From an uncultured Anaerolineaceae bacterium (GTDB taxonomy: Bacteria; Chloroflexota; Anaerolineae; Anaerolineales; Anaerolineaceae): a stretch of 5,098 nucleotides of DNA. Shown piece after piece: positions 1-5,098 of this stretch; the stretch's first letter is position 1; every line of letters starts with the position of its first letter. The DNA is taken from positions 1 through 5,098 of the forward strand of contig CALAEB010000639.1 in NCBI GenBank assembly GCA_937890875.1, given 5' to 3'. Under the pieces are notes generated by a model. It searched no databases. It was not told where the DNA came from and was given only the letters and a program-made list of their open reading frames with translations. Made by a program: the position numbers and the translations under genes.

Positions 1-17
1 TGATAAAGGATTTTTTT

Positions 18-1220
18 ATGCCGGAAGAAGCGCATCCCAATTATTATCTGGATAAATTGCATGATGTACGGATCATCCGGTATTTTTTCTTTTTCCTGTT
101 GGGCGGCGGCGGTGCGGTTGGCCCCTTCCTGAACCTGTTTCTTGCCCGGCAGGGATTGGACGGCGTCCGGATTGGCTGGATCCTGGCACTCGGTTCTTTT
201 ATCACTTTGCTGGCCGCCCCGTTTTGGACACGAATCCATTCCGAAAACCGCCGCCCGCTTTTTTATCTGCAGTTCTCACTGCTTCTTTCCGCGTTGATTT
301 CGTTAATTCTGGCGGATCAGACAGCTTTTTTGTGGCTGACCCTTGTTTATGCGATCCGGGTCTTTTTCAGCGCCGGGCATATCCCGGTCGCCGACATTCT
401 TGCGTTGCAAATAACGGAAGGCACCGGTCAGGAATACGGCAGCGTCCGTTGGTGGGGATCTTTTGGCTGGGCGGCGATTGTACTGGTGACAGGCTGGATC
501 ATTCAGCAAACCTCGCTGAAATCCGCTTTTTATCTTTATGCTTTTTTCATGATCATCGTGTTGTTCCTTTTGGGACAGATTCGGATTCCTCCGATTGCGC
601 TTCCGGCTGCAAACCGGGGAAAAACATCCGGCTATCTCCAATTATTCGGGCGGATTTTTCGGACGCCGGTCCTGTTTGGTTTGAGCCTGATGCTCTTGAT
701 CATCGGTGTGGGAAATCTGGGAATTCTCCAGTTTGAAACCCTATTCCTGGATCAACTTGGGGCAAAAGAAAGCCTGATCGGGATTGCGGGAATGGTGAGC
801 TCAGTTGTTGAAATCGCCGGCATGCCGCTGGCAGATAAACTGATCCGGAAAAAGAAACCGCTTTTTGTGCTTCTGATCAGTCTGGCAATGAACTGTTTTC
901 TCCGTCTGCTGGTGTATCTTTTCCCCAGCGTGTTTATGATCATTCTTGCCCGGGCTGCCGGCGGAATCGCCTTCAGTTTTTATACGGTTGCGCTGATTAA
1001 ATGCATCAGTATTCATACGGAGGCTGCGGAAACGGGCATGGTTTTGATGTTTTTGACAATCGTTATCCCCAGTTTTATCAATATCCTGTTTACACCGGTC
1101 GCCGGATATATTTATGACACTGCTGGCCCGCATAACCTCTATCTGATCAGTGTTGCCGGATATCTGATCGGATATTTTGTCCTGCGATTCTTCAGGAAAG
1201 CCACTTCCCAACAGGCTTGA
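18..1220 (+). CDS. MFS transporter, MFS_1_like (LacY/HcaT-like) type
   Basis: This is a complete 400-residue integral membrane protein of the major facilitator superfamily, a secondary transporter of the inner membrane that probably couples a small solute to an ion gradient; the substrate cannot be told. About twelve hydrophobic segments are visible, roughly at residues 22-44, 51-70, 82-99, 103-122, 148-163, 168-187, 216-237, 252-272, 281-300, 303-325, 341-362 and 373-392. A polar loop at 188-212 separates the two six-helix halves. The segment YGSVRWWGSFGWA (140-152) matches the conserved R-x-WGS-x-G motif of the LacY, nucleoside:H+ symporter and HcaT-like branch, and 400 residues is normal for it. 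The ATG is preceded by AAAGGA at 5-10 with a 7-base spacer. It converges on the secreted-protein gene and shares the terminator at 1405-1457. An upstream operon partner may lie off the left edge. The family call is firm; a sugar, nucleoside or aromatic-acid substrate would be a guess. Confidence 0.9.
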   Translation: MPEEAHPNYYLDKLHDVRIIRYFFFFLLGGGGAVGPFLNLFLARQGLDGVRIGWILALGSFITLLAAPFWTRIHSENRRPLFYLQFSLLLSALISLILADQTAFLWLTLVYAIRVFFSAGHIPVADILALQITEGTGQEYGSVRWWGSFGWAAIVLVTGWIIQQTSLKSAFYLYAFFMIIVLFLLGQIRIPPIALPAANRGKTSGYLQLFGRIFRTPVLFGLSLMLLIIGVGNLGILQFETLFLDQLGAKESLIGIAGMVSSVVEIAGMPLADKLIRKKKPLFVLLISLAMNCFLRLLVYLFPSVFMIILARAAGGIAFSFYTVALIKCISIHTEAAETGMVLMFLTIVIPSFINILFTPVAGYIYDTAGPHNLYLISVAGYLIGYFVLRFFRKATSQQA

Positions 1221-1404
1221 CTCGATCCGGGCGAAAACGGCGCGCTGCTTATATCGGCGTTGATTACTGTTCCGCCGCCTGCGTGCGCTGGGTCTGATTA
1301 TTCAAACGAGGCTTTTCGTTTTGATTCTGCGGGACGAGAAAAGGTTGCCGCCGGCTTGAGATCAGCGGAAATGATGCGTTAATGCTGTGAAAAGCAAGGA
1401 AAAT
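1221..1404. other. Convergent spacer, left part, no gene seen
   Basis: This stretch follows the transporter stop and reaches to the terminator hairpin. I see no open frame with a ribosome-binding site. The only local structure is a weak 6-bp inverted repeat, AAACGA (1304-1309) and TCGTTT (1316-1321), with a six-base loop and no T-tract, so it is not called a terminator. It is probably the 3' untranslated region of the transporter mRNA. Confidence 0.5.
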
Positions 1405-1457
1405 AAAGAAGGTTCCCTTGTCTTCACTTTCGAGAAAACAAGAGAACCTTCTTTTTT
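1405..1457. terminator. Rho-independent, probably bidirectional terminator
   Basis: A 17-base left arm (1405-1421) pairs with a right arm (1438-1454), with a single C/A mismatch (1416 against 1443) and a 16-base loop. On the + strand the stem runs into the six-T run 1452-1457, and on the - strand the flank reads TTTATTTTCC. It lies between two convergent genes, the transporter on + and the secreted-protein gene on -, and so can end transcription from both sides. The stem is the strongest perfect-type hairpin in the window. Confidence 0.85.
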
Positions 1458-1483
1458 AATTCCACCAAGTGCTGAAAAAATCT

Positions 1484-1588
1484 CAGCTGCATGAAAAAAA
1501 CAATTTCGGAGCGACGTGGATGCTCTCGGAGGGAATGATCCTTTCCGCGACGTCCCATCCGATAATTGTTTTCACCCGCTTTGAGCTG
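1484..1588 (-). repeat. Long imperfect inverted repeat in the 3' flank of the secreted-protein gene
   Basis: Nested complementary arms are visible: CAGCT (1484-1488) with AGCTG (1584-1588); AAAACAATT (1497-1505) with AATTGTTTT (1564-1572); and TCGGA (1506-1510) with TCCGA (1558-1562), with only T1563 bulged between the last two. The inside carries a small GGAA/TTCC hairpin (1532-1535 and 1543-1546) and GCGACGT twice in direct orientation (1511-1517 and 1547-1553). Read on the - strand, the AAAACAATT-type stem is followed by seven T, so it may be a first terminator for the gene ending at 1609. A structured small RNA or a MITE-like palindromic element are the alternatives. The pairing is seen directly; the role is inferred. 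Confidence 0.55.
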
Positions 1589-1608
1589 TAAAGCGCAGCG
1601 GGGTTGAT

Positions 1609-2346
1609 TCAATTAGTCGGAAAAAGAAAACCCCCGTTGGACTTCTCTCCGCTCTCCACTCCGGACGCTGTGAAACTGACCGTGTCAATGTCGGCAATCC
1701 CGCCGCCATAGGCCTGTACGCCAAACCCTATACCGCCTTCGGAGAAATCGCTGTCGGTAATGTTGGAGTATTTGATCGGAAATTGTTCGACATCATTGAT
1801 AAAGATCCGGATGGTTTCGCCTTCACAGAGCATGGCGATTTTGTTCTTCTTGTTCGGCCCCAGAACGATGTCATAGCTGTAAAAACGGTCCATTCCCGGA
1901 TGCAGGATAATATAAGGCGCTTTGTTTTGTTCTTTCCGATAACTGTCATATTTGAGGACTTTGTAGGCGCCGGCTTCGCTCCCCGAGATATAAATTCTGA
2001 ACTCATACCAACCGTCTTCCGACGCACGGCAGATCACGGAATAGGAAGCGGAATTTGAACGGATATTTTCAAACGTCGCTTCCACTTTTACATCCTCACC
2101 GGTGACTTCCGGATTGATGAGGAGCGCGTTGGTGTCGTACTGGGGGAGGTTAAAAGATATTCTCTTTTTCCCGAGGTTGTAGAACGGACCGTTCGGATTG
2201 CCCGCGATGGTGTTCCGTTGCCACCCGCGATCCCAAAATTCTGCATCAAAGCTCTCTTCGACATCCTGTGCGCTGACGGCGGTGAACCCGGCGAAAAGCA
2301 GGATAAGGATGATGAGTCCGAAGGTGATCTTGCTGATCTGTTTCAT
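1609..2346 (-). CDS. Secreted protein with probable concanavalin/laminin-G-like (DUF1080-like) domain
   Basis: This complete 245-residue protein begins with a classical Sec signal peptide: positive charges at K2 and K6, a hydrophobic core at 7-24, and a cleavage site after VSA (24-26) before QD. There is no lipobox cysteine and no C-terminal anchor, so it should be released from the cell or lie outside the membrane. Residues 30-225 look like a single beta-sandwich. Blocks typical of the DUF1080/LamG-like fold are YSVICRASEDGWYEFRI (102-118), IFINDVEQF (181-189) and the Gly-rich GGIGFGVQAYGGG (204-216) followed by a DxVSF end. Such domains usually bind or act on carbohydrates, but no catalytic residues can be assigned. 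The start is decided by AGGAGGT just upstream. The gene is monocistronic, with its own promoter at 2403-2411 and convergent terminators. The fold is inferred from pattern memory; the function is unknown. Confidence 0.8.
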   Translation of the reverse strand: MKQISKITFGLIILILLFAGFTAVSAQDVEESFDAEFWDRGWQRNTIAGNPNGPFYNLGKKRISFNLPQYDTNALLINPEVTGEDVKVEATFENIRSNSASYSVICRASEDGWYEFRIYISGSEAGAYKVLKYDSYRKEQNKAPYIILHPGMDRFYSYDIVLGPNKKNKIAMLCEGETIRIFINDVEQFPIKYSNITDSDFSEGGIGFGVQAYGGGIADIDTVSFTASGVESGEKSNGGFLFPTN

Positions 2347-2350
2347 GTGT

Positions 2351-2357
2351 ACCTCCT
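2351..2357 (-). promoter_or_regulatory. Ribosome-binding site of the secreted-protein gene
   Basis: On the - strand the sequence reads AGGAGGT, then ACAC, then ATG. This is an almost full-length anti-Shine-Dalgarno match with a short 4-base spacer, and it fixes the start at 2346. It is the strongest ribosome-binding site in the window that has a usable spacing. Confidence 0.85.
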
Positions 2358-2402
2358 GTTATGAATAAAGGTTTTGTTGTTTTATCCTATGTGCCTGCGA
2401 AT

Positions 2403-2411
2403 ATTATATCA
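2403..2411 (-). promoter_or_regulatory. Extended -10 promoter of the secreted-protein gene
   Basis: The - strand reads TGATATAAT, a perfect extended -10 element (TG-N-TATAAT) of a housekeeping sigma factor. No good TTGACA-like box lies 17 bases upstream, which is usual for extended -10 promoters. The expected start point near 2396 gives a leader of about 50 bases that ends in the AGGAGGT site. The 8-base palindrome ACCCGGGT (2413-2420) sits directly upstream of the element and could bind a regulator, but this is speculative. Confidence 0.65.
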
Positions 2412-2908
2412 AACCCGGGTATTATTTCGGTTTTGTAACAGAAGTTTGAATTTCGCATGAAGTATTCTGTGATCTCCTCGTTTGTGTGCGGGTTGAAAAA
2501 CTTGAAACTGAAACAGGAATAATTTTTTATTGTTTTTTCTGCCAGGCATGACAGAGAAAACAGCGATGAAAGCATTAATCTCAGGCGGAAAAATCAAAAA
2601 ATTGAGTTGCCAGAAACGCCGAATGAACGGATATAATTGAAGTTGTTTGTCTCTTTTGAATTGGATATCCGGATTTGTATTTTGTTTTTTTTATGTTTTT
2701 TTTGTGAATTTTTATTATTTGTTTCGATACTGATTTTATAATAAATGATCAATTTTTCTTCTTCAATTTGCAAGAAAAAAATAATTTCCTGCGTTTGTGA
2801 CGATGTCAACTGAAAACGAAATGTTTGCCTGCGGCCGGGTTACTCGCCAACATTGTTTAAGTTGTCTAACGGATGAAGCCGGATCTTCTGTTTTTGAATG
2901 AAAGGCTG

Positions 2909-2940
2909 AGATTTCCAGGACCGGAAGTCCCCGGAATTCT
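2909..2940. repeat. Imperfect inverted repeat upstream of the WYL gene
   Basis: Arms pair in three blocks: AGA (2909-2911) with TCT (2938-2940), TTCC (2913-2916) with GGAA (2933-2936), and GGAC (2918-2921) with GTCC (2927-2930) around a five-base loop. The blocks are separated by a T/T mismatch and an A against CC. There is no T-tract, so it is not a terminator. It lies about 90 bases before the WYL start and could be an operator or leader structure. Confidence 0.4.
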
Positions 2941-2986
2941 GTGCCCAAATTGTGATTGCCAATGATTGATTGAAAAATGTGCATTA

Positions 2987-3005
2987 CCTGCAACAAAGAT
3001 GCAGG
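2987..3005. promoter_or_regulatory. Candidate operator palindrome in the WYL gene leader
   Basis: CCTGCA (2987-2992) and TGCAGG (3000-3005) form a perfect 6-bp inverted repeat with a 7-base spacer. The symmetry extends outward as ATTA on the left and ATAAT on the right, with one extra A. It ends 22 bases before the WYL ATG, just ahead of the ribosome-binding site. Two-fold symmetry is what a dimeric HTH regulator would bind, so autoregulation by the WYL protein is a reasonable inference. An RNA hairpin affecting translation is the alternative. A half-site TGCAGG recurs at 4091-4096 before cas3. Confidence 0.45.
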
Positions 3006-3027
3006 ATAATCGAAATGGAGAAGAAAA

Positions 3028-4020
3028 ATGTCCCGTGTTGAGAAGAAATCGATTCGATTGTCACAGATTGAAACACTGCTGTTGGATCATCCGGAAGGCC
3101 TCACCAAATCACAGATCGCCGACCGGATCAACGTGCACCGTTCGACAGTGTCGCGGAATTTGTGCGATATGATCGCTCCGGTTTATGAGGATAACGGCAG
3201 GCTTTTTATTGATCGGGAGTGCTATTTGGTACATCTTCATCTGAGTCTGCATGAAGCGCTTTCGGTTCATTTGGCCGGCCGTTTGCTGTCCACCTGCATC
3301 GAGCGGCAGAACCCGCATACCGCATCGGCTTTTCGCAAATTGGGGCTGGCGCTGGAAACGCTGGCGCCGCAGATCAGCCGCTTTGTGCGCAGTTCGGCGA
3401 ATTCATTTGATGACGAGACGAAACGAAACGATCCGCATTACCAACAAGTGCTGGAAATATTGACGCTTTCCTGTGCCAATAATCAGAAGGTGCGGCTTTG
3501 GTACCGGAGTGCGGAAAAAGGGGTGGTGAAGGAGCATATTTTTTGTCCCTATTTTATTGAGGTGGCTGCCGCTGGACAGGCGATTTATGTCATCGGTCAG
3601 ATTGAGCCGGAATGCGTACAACGGACGTACCGCCTAGAACGCATCGAGCGGATCGAATTGACAGCAGCGTATTATACCTTTCCGAATGATTTTGACTCGG
3701 ATGCACTGTTTTCACAGGCTTGGGGGATCTGGTACAGTGAACAAGATCCGGTCACGGTGAGGCTGCGTTTTTCGGCGGCAGTGGCGAAACGGGTGCGGGA
3801 AACGCGCTGGCATCTGTCGGAGACGATTGCGCCGCTGGACGACGGCAGTTTGCTCTGGCGGGCGGAAATCGCCGAGCCGCGGGAGATGATGCCCTGGATT
3901 CGCGGCTGGGGCTGCGATGTGGAGGTGCTGGAGCCGGTCTGGCTGCGGGAGCGGATCGCGGTGGAAGCAAAACGGACCGCGGCGCTGTATGAAGATTGTC
4001 CGCAAAATCAGGAGGAATGA
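3028..4020 (+). CDS. WYL-domain transcriptional regulator upstream of cas3
   Basis: This complete 330-residue cytoplasmic regulator has the standard WYL architecture. An N-terminal winged HTH spans roughly residues 10-62, with the helix-turn-helix core at about 25-47 (GLTKSQIADRINVHRSTVSR begins at 24). A helical linker follows at 65-130. The WYL domain lies at about 140-215 and a WCX-like C-terminal domain at about 240-325 (DGSLLW and WGCDVEVLEP). The RTYRLERI block (199-206) fits the family R-x-F-R-L-D-R-I motif. The name-giving W-Y-L tripeptide is changed to I-Y-V (186-188), which may alter ligand recognition. WYL domains are held to sense nucleotides or nucleic-acid ligands and recur near CRISPR-Cas and other defence loci. 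The ATG follows GGAG (3017-3020) by 7 bases. The gene lies 171 bases before cas3 on the same strand, so control of cas3 is the likely role; whether as activator or repressor is not visible. Confidence 0.9.
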   Translation: MSRVEKKSIRLSQIETLLLDHPEGLTKSQIADRINVHRSTVSRNLCDMIAPVYEDNGRLFIDRECYLVHLHLSLHEALSVHLAGRLLSTCIERQNPHTASAFRKLGLALETLAPQISRFVRSSANSFDDETKRNDPHYQQVLEILTLSCANNQKVRLWYRSAEKGVVKEHIFCPYFIEVAAAGQAIYVIGQIEPECVQRTYRLERIERIELTAAYYTFPNDFDSDALFSQAWGIWYSEQDPVTVRLRFSAAVAKRVRETRWHLSETIAPLDDGSLLWRAEIAEPREMMPWIRGWGCDVEVLEPVWLRERIAVEAKRTAALYEDCPQNQEE

Positions 4021-4034
4021 TCTGTTTTTTGCGG
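4000..4034 (+). repeat. Hairpin spanning the WYL stop codon
   Basis: CCGCAAAA (4000-4007) pairs perfectly with TTTTGCGG (4027-4034), and inside it CAG (4009-4011) pairs with CTG (4022-4024). The loop holds most of a GGAGG sequence and the TGA stop of the WYL gene. T's lie in the descending arm and not after it, so it is a poor fit to a Rho-independent terminator, but it may attenuate read-through into cas3 or protect the WYL mRNA end. Confidence 0.4.
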
Positions 4035-4098
4035 GGTTCTGAGGTCGGCGGAAGATTTGATCGTTTCATACGAAGATGACAATTTGTTTTTGCAGGGA

Positions 4099-4125
4099 TT
4101 GAATAGAATTGAAGTGTAATATGAT
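4099..4125 (+). promoter_or_regulatory. Candidate cas3 promoter
   Basis: TTGAAT (4099-4104, 4 of 6 to TTGACA) and TATGAT (4120-4125, 5 of 6 to TATAAT) are separated by 15 bases, shorter than the preferred 17. The start point would fall near 4132, leaving a leader of about 60 bases. A TGCAGG half-site (4091-4096) abuts the -35 box, and ATTGAA is repeated at 4098 and 4108, one helical turn apart. The suboptimal spacing suggests a promoter that needs activation, if it is real. Confidence 0.35.
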
Positions 4126-4178
4126 TGTTTTCTCAGTTATTGGATTTTCTAAACATCATTGATTATAGAAGGTTATTG

Positions 4179-4185
4179 AAAGGGA
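4179..4185 (+). promoter_or_regulatory. Ribosome-binding site of cas3
   Basis: AAAGGGA lies six bases before the ATG at 4192. An in-frame ATG at 4186 would add only Met-Ser but sits directly against the purine run, so 4192 is the better start. Confidence 0.65.
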
Positions 4186-4191
4186 ATGTCA

Positions 4192-5098
4192 ATGAATTAT
4201 TATGCACATACCAACGGTGATAATAAATCCAAATGGCAACCACTGATTTCCCATCTGAAAAACACAGAAAAGCTTGCCGCTGTCTTTGGAGAAGATGCCG
4301 GGATTTCGGATTATGCGGCCGTTGCGGGCCGCCTCCATGATTTAGGGAAGTACTCATTGAAATTTCAGAAAAGGCTCGAAGGTTCGCCGTTACGGGTTGA
4401 CCATTCGACAGCCGGTGCAAAAGAATTGATCAAATTGTTTGGAAATTCGAATTCGTCGATCTCATCCACAATTGCCCATATGCTGGCATATTGCATCGCC
4501 GGTCATCATGGCGGTCTACCGGATATCGGCAGTCCGATCGATGTAGAAGGAACCGGGACTTTGAGGTCCCGGATGAAAGCGGAGATCGAAGATTATTCAG
4601 CCTTTCAAACTGAAATTGACCCAAGCGGGATTAAACTCCCGGAGAATCTGCCGATCAGGCCGCTAAAAAAGAACCCGTCTTTTTCACTCGCGTTTATGAC
4701 CCGGATGATTTACTCCACATTGGTGGACGCGGATTTCCAGGAAACGGAAACTTTTGTGCAAGGAGCGAAACCACGTGGTTATGAGAAAACAGTTCAGGAC
4801 CTGTATGATGCACTCCTTGCGTATACCGGGAAATTTTCCAATCAGCAACAGCCGATCAACAAGGTGCGAACGCAGACGTTGAAACAATGTATTCAAAAAG
4901 GCGAATCTGATCCAGGATTTTTCACCCTGACCGTGCCGACCGGCGGCGGAAAAACGGTTTCCTCAATGGCGTTCGCATTGAAACACGCTGTAAAAAACGG
5001 TCTGAAACGAATCATATACGTTATCCCCTATACCAGTATTATCGAACAGAATGCGAAAGTCTTCCGCGACTGTGTTGGAGACGAGAATGTGCTCGAAC
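4192..5098 (+). CDS. cas3: CRISPR-associated nuclease/helicase Cas3, subtype I-C-like (5' part)
   Basis: The frame is open from the ATG to the window end, giving 302 residues of a protein that in this family usually runs to about 700-800. Cas3 is recruited by the Cascade complex to an R-loop, where its HD domain nicks the displaced DNA strand and its helicase domain unwinds and degrades the target. The HD nuclease occupies residues 1-200 with all expected metal ligands visible: H21 (in SHL), H49-D50 in HDLGK (49-53), H71 in VDHS, H105-H106 in GHHGG (104-108), and D179/D181 in DAD. The helicase begins near 225, with the Walker A motif VPTGGGKT (248-255) and motif Ia YVIPYTSIIEQNA (276-288). 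The YYAH opening, VDHSTAGA (69-76) and the FTLTVPTGGGKT to IPYTSIIEQN spacing match I-C Cas3 proteins as I remember them. Subtype I-C rests on that resemblance, and cas5/cas8c/cas7 should follow. The end of the window truncates it, so motifs II (DEVH) to VI are not seen. Confidence 0.93.
   Translation, partial: MNYYAHTNGDNKSKWQPLISHLKNTEKLAAVFGEDAGISDYAAVAGRLHDLGKYSLKFQKRLEGSPLRVDHSTAGAKELIKLFGNSNSSISSTIAHMLAYCIAGHHGGLPDIGSPIDVEGTGTLRSRMKAEIEDYSAFQTEIDPSGIKLPENLPIRPLKKNPSFSLAFMTRMIYSTLVDADFQETETFVQGAKPRGYEKTVQDLYDALLAYTGKFSNQQQPINKVRTQTLKQCIQKGESDPGFFTLTVPTGGGKTVSSMAFALKHAVKNGLKRIIYVIPYTSIIEQNAKVFRDCVGDENVLE

Larger units (their letters stand above)
2412..3027. other. AT-rich divergent spacer without a credible gene
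   Basis: This long spacer separates the divergent secreted-protein and WYL genes. The part at about 2640-2790 is very A/T-rich with repeated T-runs on the + strand, including eight-T runs near 2684-2702, and would be intrinsically bent or easily melted DNA. A TATAAT occurs at 2737-2742 on + but without a convincing -35 box. Open frames here are short, of low complexity and lack ribosome-binding sites. Inverted repeats occur at 2531-2562 (TGTTTTTTCTG with CAGAGAAAACA, no T-tract behind it), 2909-2940 and 2987-3005. The rest shows nothing recognisable. Confidence 0.6.

Noticed and set aside
1511..1560. T-box-like core on the minus strand (GGATGGGACGTCGCGG resembles GGGTGGNACCGCGG)
   Set aside because: It lies after a stop codon with no downstream minus-strand gene and has no visible stem I. 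A covariance search against the T-box model (RF00230) would settle it; a significant hit would revive it.
1424..1612. 62-codon minus-strand frame starting TTG over the secreted-protein stop
   Set aside because: It runs through the terminator hairpin and the inverted repeat, has no ribosome-binding site of its own and is compositionally unlike a protein.
2531..2562. Hairpin TGTTTTTTCTG with CAGAGAAAACA as a terminator
   Set aside because: T-runs precede the stem on the + strand and A-runs follow it on the - strand, so neither orientation gives a stem followed by T's; there is also no gene to terminate.
2566..2640. 24-codon plus-strand frame beginning MKALISGGK
   Set aside because: There is no Shine-Dalgarno sequence and no supporting context; such short frames are expected by chance.
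2737..2742. TATAAT as a WYL gene promoter
   Set aside because: No adequate -35 box or TG extension is present, and an AT-rich stretch yields such hexamers by chance; it would also imply a leader of about 280 bases.
2594..2809. 71-codon minus-strand frame in the AT-rich spacer
   Set aside because: It is a low-complexity Lys/Asn/Ile-rich translation of T-runs, without ribosome-binding site or recognisable domain.
2347..3027. CRISPR array or leader in the large spacer
   Set aside because: No regularly spaced direct repeats of 25-40 bases occur here or anywhere else in the window.
3712..4069. Overlapping minus-strand frames opposite the WYL gene
   Set aside because: They are Pro/Arg-rich shadows of a well-supported GC-rich coding region on the other strand.

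Overview
The window looks like a bacterial chromosome segment of mid GC content with AT-rich spacers. The small secreted beta-sandwich protein and the WYL/cas3 style recall Anaerolineae (Chloroflexota), but this is family resemblance only and is a low-to-moderate confidence guess. No rRNA, tRNA, CRISPR repeat array or transposase is visible.

Layout. (1) 18-1220 (+) encodes a complete 12-helix MFS transporter of the LacY/HcaT-like (MFS_1_like) type. (2) 1221-1608 is a gene-free convergent spacer. It holds a strong, apparently bidirectional hairpin terminator (1405-1457) and a longer imperfect inverted repeat (1484-1588) just after the next gene. (3) 1609-2346 (-) encodes a signal-peptide-bearing secreted protein with a probable concanavalin/laminin-G-like (DUF1080-like) fold. 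It has a clear Shine-Dalgarno sequence and a perfect extended -10 promoter. (4) 2347-3027 is about 680 bases of AT-rich, T-tract-rich divergent spacer without a credible gene. Several inverted repeats lie in it, the most suggestive a palindrome just upstream of the next start. (5) 3028-4020 (+) encodes a WYL-domain transcription regulator (HTH, WYL and C-terminal WCX-like regions). (6) 4192-5098 (+, cut by the window end) encodes the N-terminal 302 residues of a fused HD-nuclease/helicase Cas3. Its sequence style is that of subtype I-C.

How the parts fit. The right side is the entry to a type I CRISPR-Cas interference operon, with cas3 first and a WYL regulator directly upstream on the same strand. 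The proposal is that the WYL protein senses a ligand and controls itself and/or cas3. A TGCAGG half-site occurs both in the palindrome before the WYL gene and next to a candidate cas3 promoter. The rest of the cas operon (in I-C usually cas5, cas8c, cas7, cas4, cas1, cas2, then the array) is expected beyond the right edge but cannot be seen. The left half (transporter and secreted protein) has no evident functional tie to the CRISPR locus.
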